Assembly: GCA_036642795.1 (NCBI GenBank)
Contig: JAVXTH010000006.1
Location: 1 to 63,135, forward strand
DNA from: JAVXTH01 sp036642795
Lineage (GTDB): Bacteria; Bacillota_I; Bacilli_A; Erysipelotrichales; Erysipelotrichaceae
Direction: 5' to 3'
DNA: 63,135 nucleotides
Below are positions 1 through 7,789 of this stretch, in pieces (within the stretch, counting starts at the first letter, position 1; each line of letters opens with the position of its first letter). Under the pieces are notes generated by a model. The model worked only from the letters and a program-made list of their open reading frames with translations, was not told where the DNA came from and ran no database searches. Position numbers and translations under genes: made by a program.

Positions 1-40
1 TGCTTATCAAAAAGGATGGAATACTTTTATTCCAAACGAA

Positions 41-68
41 TAAAAAAGGACTTTTAAGGGTCCTTTTC
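41..68 (-). terminator. Rho-independent terminator downstream of the small membrane protein gene
   Basis: An AAAAGGAC/GTCCTTTT stem (44-51 with 60-67) encloses an 8-base loop. On the minus strand it is followed by a T-rich tract, so it would end the rpmE-to-rpoN transcript just past the stop codon at 68. T-rich sequence on the other side means it could also work on the plus strand. Confidence 0.75.
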
Positions 69-409
69 TATTGGTGATTTACTGGGTTTTTTCTTTCTTC
101 TACTTTATATAAATTTTCAAATCCAAATAATTTATAGACAATCAAAATAATAATTAAAGCTAATAAGCACGCTACCACAACATATACGACTTCAATACCT
201 AATTGTTGTAGATGGGAAAGCTTTGAATTTGGTTCTAATTCAGGCATTAAGAATAAGACCGATACAAAAGCAAATATATTACATAACCAAGCATTTAACT
301 TCGGTTTAAATCTTAAAATATGATCACATTCTTGCTCCGTTTTCCCACTGATTAAATGATACTTAACCTCACATCCACACACGGGACATTTCGTTTTTTT
401 AGTAAACAT
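68..409 (-). CDS. Small zinc-ribbon membrane protein of unknown function
   Basis: 113 residues, not recognised as a named family. The N-terminus has CPVCGC (residues 8-13) and a further Cys near residue 28, resembling a short zinc ribbon. Two hydrophobic segments follow, roughly residues 41-57 and 73-94, so it is probably a membrane protein with a small cytosolic metal-binding head. A GAGG ribosome-binding site precedes the ATG. It starts 14 bases after the rpoN stop and ends at a terminator, so it is most likely the last gene of that transcript. A functional link to sigma-54 is not supported by anything beyond position. Confidence 0.6.
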   Translation of the reverse strand: MFTKKTKCPVCGCEVKYHLISGKTEQECDHILRFKPKLNAWLCNIFAFVSVLFLMPELEPNSKLSHLQQLGIEVVYVVVACLLALIIILIVYKLFGFENLYKVEERKNPVNHQ

Positions 410-423
410 ACATTTCCTCTTTT

Positions 424-1683
424 CTAAAATTGTTTTCTTTTTGTCGTTGCTGGAATATTCATTAAATCTCGATACTTCGCTACAGTTCTTCTTGATATTA
501 CAACATTTTCATTCGCTAGTAACGTCACAATTGAAGCATCACTTAAAGGCTTCTTTTTATTTTCATGTTTGATTAATTCCATAATTTTTAACTGTACTTC
601 ATTGGAAGATTCTCCACTTTCTAATTTTGAAGTAAAAAAGAATTTGAGTGGAATAATTCCTTGATTAAATTCCATATATTTATTCGCTATCGATCTTGAA
701 ATCGTTGATTCATGAATACCAATTTCATCAGCGATGGTTTTCATTGTAAGTGGTAATAACTGTGTTTGGTGTAAGAAATAACCTTGTTGCTTTCTAACAA
801 TACAATCACAAATGGCAAACAAAGTTCGATTTCTTTTAACCATACTTTCAATTAATAATTCTGCTTGCTTCATATGTTTCGCTAAATATTTTATAATTGC
901 TTCATCTTTTGTATTTTTATATAGTTGATTAATTCTTAAATCATATTGATCACAACAAAGCTTAATCTTTATTTCATCCCCTTCTACGATTACCTTAATA
1001 TCTGGTTCAATACAAGGGGATGAACTTGCATAACGATAACCTGGTTTTGGATCTAATTTTTTTATTAAAACAACCGCTTTGTTAATCTCTTCCATTGATT
1101 TATTTAAACGTTCCGCAATGATTGGTAATTTATTTTCAGATAATAAAGTTAAATGTTCATAAACAATATCCATGGCAGTTTGAACGGATTCATTTTCTAA
1201 ATTACTTAATTGAATAATTAAACATTCAACTAAATTTCTAGCTCCAACACCATAAGGTTCAAAGGTTTGAATAATATTAATCATTTCCTCTACATCATCT
1301 TCATTGCTATTTGTTAGTGCAACAATTTCCTTTGTAGGCATTCTTAAATAACCATCATGATCGAGTGATTGAATAATAAATTCACCTAAAGACTCATTAA
1401 TCTGTTTATGATACGTATTTAATTGTCTTAATAATACATCACTTAATTGCTCTTCTTCTACGATATAATTCATCATTAAATCAAAGCCATCCTCTTTACG
1501 TTTTGATTGTAAACTATAGACTTCATAATTAGCTTCTAATACTGGATTAACCTCTAGTTCATCAATAATTGTATCTAAAAGATCAGCCGTATTCATCTCT
1601 AATATTTTGAGTGAATACTGCTGCTTCATTGAGAGTGTTTGAGTTTGTAAGAGTTTTTGTGTTAATGTATTTTCTAGTTTCAT
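424..1683 (-). CDS. rpoN: RNA polymerase sigma-54 factor
   Basis: 419 residues, slightly short for the family but complete. The Gln/Leu-rich activator-response region is at the N-terminus (about 5-50, ending ELEVNPVLE). The core-binding domain holds the typical DHDGYL and EPYGVGARNL motifs. A helix-turn-helix (IADEIGIHESTISRSI) lies near 315-332. The C-terminal RpoN box reads RRTVAKYR at 398-405, the element that contacts the -24 promoter site. Sigma-54 needs an AAA+ enhancer-binding activator, and none is encoded in this window, so its regulon (often PTS or nitrogen genes in Firmicutes) lies elsewhere. It sits 70 bases after prmC on the same strand. Confidence 0.95.
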   Translation of the reverse strand: MKLENTLTQKLLQTQTLSMKQQYSLKILEMNTADLLDTIIDELEVNPVLEANYEVYSLQSKRKEDGFDLMMNYIVEEEQLSDVLLRQLNTYHKQINESLGEFIIQSLDHDGYLRMPTKEIVALTNSNEDDVEEMINIIQTFEPYGVGARNLVECLIIQLSNLENESVQTAMDIVYEHLTLLSENKLPIIAERLNKSMEEINKAVVLIKKLDPKPGYRYASSSPCIEPDIKVIVEGDEIKIKLCCDQYDLRINQLYKNTKDEAIIKYLAKHMKQAELLIESMVKRNRTLFAICDCIVRKQQGYFLHQTQLLPLTMKTIADEIGIHESTISRSIANKYMEFNQGIIPLKFFFTSKLESGESSNEVQLKIMELIKHENKKKPLSDASIVTLLANENVVISRRTVAKYRDLMNIPATTKRKQF

Positions 1684-1753
1684 AAGCTCCCTATTCTTTC
1701 TTGCTCATTATAACATATATTATTTTAAGTTAACAAAAAAAGAAAGCATTGAA

Positions 1754-2617
1754 TTATGCTTTCTCAAGATTTAGATAAACAAATAACATTCGATCTTTTC
1801 CACTCATATCCTTAATAACTTCCGCTTTTGCTTCCGGAAAGTATTCATGAACTAAGTTTAATAAGTTTTCTTTTTGATTCCATCCCATTTCAAATGCCAT
1901 CATCGCACGTTTTTTTAAGATGAAAGGTGCTTGTTGGAAAATGATGCGATAGAACTTTAATCCATCTTCTCCTCCAAATAAAGCAAGATGAGGCTCATAA
2001 TCTTTAACGCTTGATTCTAAGCTTTCTTCTTGGGGAATATAGGGCGGATTCGATATTAATATATCAATTTTTAACTTACGATCAATTAATGGTTGTACCA
2101 TATCCCCAACAATACAGGCGATACTTGCACCATTTTTCTTCGCATTTCGATTTGCTACTCGAATTGCTGCTTCACTAATATCAGTTGCGACAATATTAAG
2201 CGTTGGTTCTTCTTTCTTTAATGAAATGGCAATTGCACCACTTCCTGTTCCAATATCCGCAACGACTACGCTTTCTTCTTCTTTAAAATATTCATCAAAT
2301 GCCGCAAGGACATAAGATACAAGTTCTTCAGTTTCTGGACGAGGAATTAATACATCTTCATTTACTTCAAAGGGATAACCATAAAACCATTCAAATCCTA
2401 GAATATGAGCCAATGGTTCATTTTTTTCTAAGCGTTCAATGCCTTTTAAGAATTTTTCTTTACAAGTCTCATCCATCGGTTGATCAAATTCAGAATATAG
2501 ATTATGGGCTTCCATACCTGCTAGTTCAAGCATAAGCATAAAAGCTGCTTGTTCTCCACATTCCGCATTGCTCAATCTTTTTTCTGCTTCTTTCAAGACT
2601 TCTTTATAAGTACTCAT
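1754..2617 (-). CDS. prmC: Peptide chain release factor N5-glutamine methyltransferase
   Basis: 287 residues counted from the ATG at 2617, which lies one base after the prfA stop; an upstream in-frame extension would run into prfA and is unlikely. PrmC (HemK) methylates the Gln of the release-factor GGQ motif using S-adenosylmethionine. The SAM-binding glycine motif DIGTGSGAIA lies near 120 and the catalytic NPPY motif is at 190-193. Coupling to prfA, its substrate, is the usual arrangement in Firmicutes. Confidence 0.95.
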   Translation of the reverse strand: MSTYKEVLKEAEKRLSNAECGEQAAFMLMLELAGMEAHNLYSEFDQPMDETCKEKFLKGIERLEKNEPLAHILGFEWFYGYPFEVNEDVLIPRPETEELVSYVLAAFDEYFKEEESVVVADIGTGSGAIAISLKKEEPTLNIVATDISEAAIRVANRNAKKNGASIACIVGDMVQPLIDRKLKIDILISNPPYIPQEESLESSVKDYEPHLALFGGEDGLKFYRIIFQQAPFILKKRAMMAFEMGWNQKENLLNLVHEYFPEAKAEVIKDMSGKDRMLFVYLNLEKA

Positions 2618-2618
2618 T

Positions 2619-3689
2619 TTATTTACCTGCAAGTTTTTCTTGTTGCTCAGCATTAACCAAAGCATCAAATAAATCTTGAAGACGGCCTTCCATTACGCGA
2701 TCCAATTGATTAACGTTATAACCAATACGGTGATCCGTAATTCGATTTTGAGGATAGTTATAAGTTCTAATTTTCTCGGAACGATCGCCCTTACCAATTT
2801 TACTACGACGTTCATTACCCGCTTCTTCTTCAATTTTACTTTGATGTGCTTCATATACACGAGAACGAATGGACATCATAGCAGTAGCTCTATTTTCATG
2901 TTGAGAACGGCCATCTTGACATTTTACGCTAATCCCAGTTGGTTTATGGGTGATACGAACAGCTGAATCTGTTTTATTAACGTGCTGTCCACCAGCTCCA
3001 CTTGAACGCATTGTTTCAATTTCTAAATCATTTAAGTCAATATCAAAATCGTCTTCTTCAATTTCCGGTGTAACTAAAACGGTTGCCGTTGACGTATGAA
3101 TACGACCTTGTGATTCTGTCTTTGGAACTCGTTGAACTCGGTGACTTCCAGATTCAAACTTAAGTTTACCATAAACATTATCACCTTTGACCATAAAGGA
3201 TATTAAAGAAAAGCCACCAGCTTCCGCATCTGCCATTTCCATAGTTTCAATCTTCCAACCGACACTCTCTGCATATTTTGAATACATTCGAAATAAATCT
3301 CCAGCAAAGATATTACCTTCATCTCCACCAGCAGCTCCACGTATTTCAACAATCGCATTATGAGAATCGTTAGGATCCTTAGGAATAAGTAAAAGTTCCA
3401 ATTTACTTAAGATACTTTCAATCTTCGGTTCTAGTTCTTCGATTTCCATCTTGGCCATTTCTTTTAATTCTTTATCGTTTTCTTTCAATAATTCATTTGC
3501 TTGTTCCAACTGCTCTGAATATTTCTTATATTCTTCATACGTTTCCACAACTTGACTAACTTCAGCTTGTTCCTTACCAAGCTTTGCCATTGTTTTATTA
3601 TCTTTCGCAACATCTGGATCCATCATCATATCATTTAATTCATGATAACGATTAACTAAACCTTCTAACCTTTCAATCATAACACTCAT
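2619..3689 (-). CDS. prfA: Peptide chain release factor 1
   Basis: 356 residues. It reads UAA and UAG stop codons and triggers peptide release on the ribosome. The catalytic GGQ motif (GAGGQHVNK) is at 233-235. The codon-recognition segment VPKTESQGRIHTST is of RF1 type; the tripeptide position reads PKT where E. coli has PAT, and the central residue varies within the family. A Glu/Lys-rich coiled-coil N-terminal domain covers about residues 1-100. It follows tdk by 11 bases and precedes its modifying enzyme prmC. Confidence 0.97.
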   Translation of the reverse strand: MSVMIERLEGLVNRYHELNDMMMDPDVAKDNKTMAKLGKEQAEVSQVVETYEEYKKYSEQLEQANELLKENDKELKEMAKMEIEELEPKIESILSKLELLLIPKDPNDSHNAIVEIRGAAGGDEGNIFAGDLFRMYSKYAESVGWKIETMEMADAEAGGFSLISFMVKGDNVYGKLKFESGSHRVQRVPKTESQGRIHTSTATVLVTPEIEEDDFDIDLNDLEIETMRSSGAGGQHVNKTDSAVRITHKPTGISVKCQDGRSQHENRATAMMSIRSRVYEAHQSKIEEEAGNERRSKIGKGDRSEKIRTYNYPQNRITDHRIGYNVNQLDRVMEGRLQDLFDALVNAEQQEKLAGK

Positions 3690-3700
3690 ATTACTTCCTC

Positions 3701-4336
3701 CTAATTCTCGTCATTCCAATTTAAATCTAATTCACATTCATCAAAATATTTCGCTTTTGGCTTCTTATCTACTTGATGACAATGTCGACATCTTGCTTCA
3801 TAGCTCTCCGATGCACCCACTAAGATAAGTGGGTCATCATAACGAGCTGGTACATTATTAACCAAACGTTGCGTTCGGGTAGCCGGTGCCCCACAAACGG
3901 TACATACAGCGGTAAGCTTTGTGACAAACTCAGCCATCGTAAATAACTTCGGCATAATACCAAAAGGTAAGCCTCTAAAATCCATATCAAGGCCCGCTAC
4001 CATGACGCGTTTTCCTTGATCCGCATAATGTTCACAAATACCTACGATATCATCATCAAAAAATTGCACTTCATCAATTGCAATTACTTCTACTGAATCA
4101 TCGATATATTGAATTATTTCACTCGCTTTACTTATCGCATAGCTACATACGCTTGTACCTGCATGAGAAACAACATCTTTATCATCATAACGATTATCAA
4201 TTTTTGGTTTAAAAACAACAATCTTTTTCTTTGCATATTCCAATACTTTGATCCGGCGAATTAACTCTTCAGTTTTCCCGGCAAACATACAACCTGATAT
4301 TACTTCAATCCAACCTTCACGATATGTACGATACAT
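3701..4336 (-). CDS. tdk: Thymidine kinase
   Basis: 211 residues. It phosphorylates thymidine with ATP in the pyrimidine salvage pathway. The P-loop GCMFAGKT is at 15-22, the DEVQFF motif of the type II kinases follows, and the lasso/zinc region has CTVCG and CRHCH Cys pairs. An AGGAGG site precedes the ATG. It lies between rpmE and prfA, an order common in Firmicutes. A terminator separates it from rpmE, so its expression may be lower than that of rpmE unless read through. Confidence 0.96.
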   Translation of the reverse strand: MYRTYREGWIEVISGCMFAGKTEELIRRIKVLEYAKKKIVVFKPKIDNRYDDKDVVSHAGTSVCSYAISKASEIIQYIDDSVEVIAIDEVQFFDDDIVGICEHYADQGKRVMVAGLDMDFRGLPFGIMPKLFTMAEFVTKLTAVCTVCGAPATRTQRLVNNVPARYDDPLILVGASESYEARCRHCHQVDKKPKAKYFDECELDLNWNDEN

Positions 4337-4373
4337 AAAACCATACCTCCTACTGATTAACTCTATTATACCA

Positions 4374-4403
4374 AAAAAATAAGGACCTCTCAGTCCTTAT
4401 TTT
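4374..4403 (-). terminator. Terminator between rpmE and tdk
   Basis: An 11-bp stem (ATAAGGAC paired with GTCCTTAT plus flanking A-T pairs) with a 6-base loop is followed on the minus strand by seven T. It lies directly after the rpmE stop and could reduce transcription into tdk and the genes beyond. Confidence 0.8.
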
Positions 4404-4410
4404 CTTTTTT

Positions 4411-4614
4411 TTACTTAATTCCGTATTTTTTGTTGAATTTCTCAATTCTACCTTGAGCCGCTGCGAAACGCTGTCTTCCTGTATAGAAAGGATGGCAATT
4501 AGAACAAGTATCAACTTTAAGTTCTTTGCTGGTAGATCCTGATTCAAACTCAGCTCCACATGATGAACATTTTACGATAATTTTGTGGTATTCTGGATGA
4601 ATATCTTTTTTCAT
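4411..4614 (-). CDS. rpmE: 50S ribosomal protein L31
   Basis: 67 residues with the zinc-binding Cys set CSSCG (residues 16-20) and CSNCHPFYTGRQ (about 37-48), so it is the Cys-containing (zinc) L31 form. It is a surface protein of the large ribosomal subunit. A strong promoter lies upstream at 4678-4705 and a terminator directly follows, as expected for a highly expressed single-gene unit with partial read-through to tdk-prfA-prmC-rpoN. Confidence 0.96.
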   Translation of the reverse strand: MKKDIHPEYHKIIVKCSSCGAEFESGSTSKELKVDTCSNCHPFYTGRQRFAAAQGRIEKFNKKYGIK

Positions 4615-4677
4615 TTGATTTCTCTCCTTCCGCCTTAGATCCTTTTATGTCTGTTGACCTAAAGTAAGTGCTATATC

Positions 4678-4705
4678 ATTATAGCATAAGTCTTTCAATA
4701 TGCAA
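4678..4705 (-). promoter_or_regulatory. Sigma-A promoter for rpmE
   Basis: On the minus strand TTGCAT is followed after 16 bases by TATAAT, with a TGC extended -10 just before it. It lies about 65 bases upstream of the rpmE start and is the only clear promoter seen for the rpmE-to-rpoN run. Confidence 0.7.
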
Positions 4706-4758
4706 TCCTTTTTATTTCTAAATGTTGAACAATTACGATTCTTTTTAATCGATTGTGA

Positions 4759-5514
4759 TTAATGAATATCGTAAAAAGTAATTAGCTTCTCTATACTCAT
4801 TTCAGCTCTTTCTTTTCCTTCTAAAACTTTCACAATCTTTCCTTCTTGCATAATGATTGTTTTATTCCCATAAGCTAACGCTTGTTTTAAATTATGAGTA
4901 ATCATCATTGTTGTGATTTTACTTCTTTTAATAATCGTATCCGTTAACTTCATCACTTGCATCGCTGTCTTAGGATCTAATGCAGCGGTGTGTTCATCCA
5001 ACATTAATAGTTTGGGAGGAGTTATCGTTGCCATCAATAAAGTTAGTGCCTGTCTTTGACCACCCGATAATAAACCAACTTGAGTTTGCATTCTTTCTTC
5101 CAAACCTAAATTCAATTGTTTTAAACATTCGTAAAAGAAATCATGATCTTTCTTTGATATTCCTTTTTTAAAAATAGAATACTTATTATGACAATAAGCT
5201 AAGGCCAAGTTCTCTTCAATCGTTAAATGTGGAGCACTTCCCTTCATTGGGTCTTGAAATAAAGTACCAATATAACGAGAACGTTTATGTTCATCCATAT
5301 AAGTAATATCGATATCATCGAGTAATATTTTCCCACTCGTTATTTCTACTTCTCCACATATCGCATGAAGTAAGGTACTTTTACCTGCTCCATTCGTTCC
5401 TAATACACTCACAAAATCCCCATCTTCTAAAGTAAGGGAAACAGCTTTTAGTGCATCTCGCTCATCTGGTGTATTTTTATGAAACGTCACTTTTATCTTA
5501 TCTAGTTTAAGCAT
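4759..5514 (-). CDS. ABC transporter ATP-binding protein (TrpZ-like)
   Basis: 251 residues. Walker A GTNGAGKST lies near 39-47, the ABC signature reads LLSGGQRQALTLLMA, Walker B is KLLMLDEHTAALD, and a switch His follows in MITHN. It would power the importer formed with the overlapping permease gene (8-base overlap) and the lipoprotein upstream. The group resembles the TrpXYZ family of amino-acid importers in streptococci and other Firmicutes. It is the last gene of the T-box-controlled operon; no convincing terminator is seen after it. Confidence 0.85.
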   Translation of the reverse strand: MLKLDKIKVTFHKNTPDERDALKAVSLTLEDGDFVSVLGTNGAGKSTLLHAICGEVEITSGKILLDDIDITYMDEHKRSRYIGTLFQDPMKGSAPHLTIEENLALAYCHNKYSIFKKGISKKDHDFFYECLKQLNLGLEERMQTQVGLLSGGQRQALTLLMATITPPKLLMLDEHTAALDPKTAMQVMKLTDTIIKRSKITTMMITHNLKQALAYGNKTIIMQEGKIVKVLEGKERAEMSIEKLITFYDIH

Positions 5515-6382
5515 GATATTTCCTCACTTTTTGATAGGTTTCTTTTACACTTGGTAATGAAATAGCAATAACAACTAAAATAGCCGAGAATAATTTTAGA
5601 TCACTCGGTGATAACCAAGTCATTAAGGCAAGGGTTAAAAGCGTTCGATAAATAATAGAACCAAAGATAGTGGAAAGCAGAGAAACTTTTAAACTCCGCT
5701 TTTTAAAGATTGCTTCTCCTATAATAATGGAAGCAAGACCAATTACCATCATTCCAATTCCACCTGATACATCCGCAAATTGTTGATATTGCGCAAGGAT
5801 TCCTCCGGATAAGGCAACCAAAGCATTTGCCAGTGCTAAGCCAATCATTTTCATAGCATCGGTGTTAATTGAGCTACTCTTAACCATTGCTTCATTATCA
5901 CCGGTTGCACGAATGCTTAAACCAAGCGAAGTAATCATAAATAAATATAAAGAAAGAAAGGTAATGAATACCAAAATCGCAATCAATAATAAACTCATAT
6001 AAGGTGTATCCATTATATTAGTAAAGATCGTTTCATATTGCGCAAGCGGTAAATTTGGTTTCCCATCCATAATTCTAAGATTGATTGAATAAAGGGCAGT
6101 CATCGTTAAGATTCCCGCAAGAATAGCTTGAATCTTTAATTTCGTATGCAAGAAGCCCGTTAAAAGTCCCGATACAGCTCCTGCAAGACATGCACATAGA
6201 ATTCCTAAAACCGGTTGGGCATTCATACAAAATACAGCACTCACACAACAGCCTAAGGTAAAGCTTCCATCGACACTTAAATCAGGAATGTTTAATACTC
6301 GAAAGGAAACATAAATACCAAGTGACATAATGGCATAGATTAAACCTAATTCAATTGCTCCACTAATAATCGCTACACTCAT
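5507..6382 (-). CDS. ABC transporter permease (TrpY-like, branched-chain-permease fold)
   Basis: 291 residues with about eight or nine hydrophobic membrane segments and short loops. The N-terminal stretch ALGIY/FRVLNIPDLSVDGSF is typical of the permease family related to the LivH/ribose type (BPD_transp_2). It is one base from the lipoprotein gene and overlaps the ATPase gene, so all three are co-translated. It would form the transmembrane channel, probably as a homodimer because only one permease is encoded. Confidence 0.85.
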   Translation of the reverse strand: MSVAIISGAIELGLIYAIMSLGIYVSFRVLNIPDLSVDGSFTLGCCVSAVFCMNAQPVLGILCACLAGAVSGLLTGFLHTKLKIQAILAGILTMTALYSINLRIMDGKPNLPLAQYETIFTNIMDTPYMSLLLIAILVFITFLSLYLFMITSLGLSIRATGDNEAMVKSSSINTDAMKMIGLALANALVALSGGILAQYQQFADVSGGIGMMVIGLASIIIGEAIFKKRSLKVSLLSTIFGSIIYRTLLTLALMTWLSPSDLKLFSAILVVIAISLPSVKETYQKVRKYHA

Positions 6383-6383
6383 T

Positions 6384-7358
6384 TTATTTACCCATCATAA
6401 CTAAGTTCTTATTATTTAAAATTGATTCAGGTAATTTAATATTTAATGCTTTCAATACTTCTTTATTAATATAAATATTTAAATCCTCTTTAAAGACTTT
6501 TACTGGAATATCTTTAACCTCTTTGCCTTTTAATATTTGATCCACCATATTTGCTGTTTCTTTGCCAAGTTTCTTATAATCAATTCCAACACTTGCAAAG
6601 CCACCATCTTGAACCATTGAATCAGCACCTGTATATAAAGGAATCTTTGCATCTTTACATACTTTCGCAAGGGAAGGCATTGCCGTAGCGATTGTATTAT
6701 CATTTGGCGCAAATATAATATCACATTTGCTTACTAAAATATCAGCAGCTTGTTTTACTTCACTACTACTTGTAATTGGTGAAGCATTTATTTCTAAATT
6801 ATGTTCCTTACAAAACTTCTTTGCTTTTTCTAGATTAGAAATTGAATTAGCTTCTGAACTATTATAGATAAAACCGATTGTTTTCGTCGTTTCATTTAGT
6901 TGTAAAGCTAAGGATAATATTTGATCCACTTGAATTTCATCACTGGTTCCCGTTATATTTAAATTTGGCTGATTCATATCTTCCACTAATCCTGCACCTA
7001 CCGGATCGGATACTGCCGAAAATACGATTGGCATATGTTTACGATAATTAGCAGCTGCTTGGGCAGTTGGTGTTGCAATCGCAACAATGACATCCATTTT
7101 ATTTCCATCAAAATTCTGCATAATGGAATTCAAAGTAGATTGATCATTCCCTGCATCTTTATATTCAATCGCTGCCGATTTATCATAACCTAATTTCTTC
7201 ATTTGCTTCTTAAAACTATCCCGAATTGTATTTAAAGAACTATGTTCAACAATTTGAGCTACCCCAATTTTATATTTTGCATCTTCTTTTGATTCACTTC
7301 CACATCCACATAATATCAATGCACATAAGAGTGCACATCCGATTGATTTAATTTTCAT
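6384..7358 (-). CDS. ABC transporter substrate-binding lipoprotein (TrpX-like)
   Basis: 324 residues. A lipoprotein signal peptide ends in the lipobox LCGC with the lipidated Cys at 19. The mature part (IGVAQIVEHSSLNTIRDSF, later MPIVFSAVSDPVGAGLV) matches the ABC_sub_bind family of periplasmic-type binding proteins. It would catch the substrate outside the membrane. Known relatives are predicted tryptophan or tyrosine binders, so an aromatic amino acid is likely, but the T-box upstream does not settle which one. AAAGGAGG precedes the ATG. Confidence 0.85.
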   Translation of the reverse strand: MKIKSIGCALLCALILCGCGSESKEDAKYKIGVAQIVEHSSLNTIRDSFKKQMKKLGYDKSAAIEYKDAGNDQSTLNSIMQNFDGNKMDVIVAIATPTAQAAANYRKHMPIVFSAVSDPVGAGLVEDMNQPNLNITGTSDEIQVDQILSLALQLNETTKTIGFIYNSSEANSISNLEKAKKFCKEHNLEINASPITSSSEVKQAADILVSKCDIIFAPNDNTIATAMPSLAKVCKDAKIPLYTGADSMVQDGGFASVGIDYKKLGKETANMVDQILKGKEVKDIPVKVFKEDLNIYINKEVLKALNIKLPESILNNKNLVMMGK

Positions 7359-7460
7359 TTTAAAATTCCTCCTTTTGATTGTTTAAAATTGTCTTTGTTT
7401 GAACTGGCTTGTTTCGCCATAAATACGTGATTACTTGGATCACAAGACCACCTCCTCTAT

Positions 7461-7508
7461 ACAAAAAAACACTTGTCCAAAAGAATTACTTCTCAGGACA
7501 AGTGTTTA
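7461..7508 (-). terminator. T-box regulated intrinsic terminator
   Basis: AAACACTTGTCC (as GGACAAGTGTTT at 7496-7507 on the plus strand) pairs with 7467-7478 around a 17-base loop and is followed on the minus strand by a run of T. It is the terminator of the leader upstream of the importer operon; the T-box core overlaps the region that would form the competing antiterminator. Confidence 0.9.
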
Positions 7509-7742
7509 TATTTACACCTGCGGTACCACCTGTTTTGATGTTTTAAAAAACATCCACTCATTTCAAGATGCCAACACATCTCTAGTTCTTAACGCGAACA
7601 CACGTCTTAGCTACTATGATTGCTCATTTCACTAAAGCCCTCCAAAGTCCATTTACAAGTTCGCATTTCTGTTTAGTTTCCATCTTCCTAAACTTTCTAT
7701 AAGCGCGTGATTTGTTTTATCTCTTCATCTAAGGTTTTTTAA
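7461..7742 (-). promoter_or_regulatory. T-box riboswitch leader of the ABC importer operon
   Basis: The minus strand carries GGTGGTACCGCAGGTG (7515-7530), the conserved T-box that binds an uncharged tRNA acceptor end, followed by a strong terminator. Upstream is a stem I region with GATGAAGAG near the 5' end, a hairpin GTTTAG/CTAAAC and a TTTGGAGG-like 3' end. The acceptor-pairing bases are TGGT, which predicts a tRNA with discriminator base A. The specifier codon is not certain: UGG (7649-7651) and AUG (7650-7652 or 7664-7666) are the candidates I can see. This leader fills the gene-free stretch between the lipoprotein gene and murA. Confidence 0.88.
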
Positions 7743-7771
7743 ACTATATCACTATAAATAATGCCTGTCAA
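7743..7771 (-). promoter_or_regulatory. Sigma-A promoter of the T-box importer operon
   Basis: On the minus strand a consensus TTGACA (7766-7771) and TATAGT (7743-7748) are separated by exactly 17 bases. It lies immediately upstream of the T-box leader and after the murA stop, so the importer operon is transcribed independently of murA. Confidence 0.85.
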
Positions 7772-7789
7772 TCATCGTTTCTTTAGATT

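Noticed and set aside
4734..4757. Hairpin after the ABC ATPase gene
   Set aside because: ACAATCGATT/AATCG-ATTGT can pair, but no T-run follows on the minus strand, so it is not called a terminator.
7435..7635. A 66-codon plus-strand ORF
   Set aside because: It lies antisense across the T-box leader and terminator, has no ribosome-binding site, and encodes no recognisable protein.
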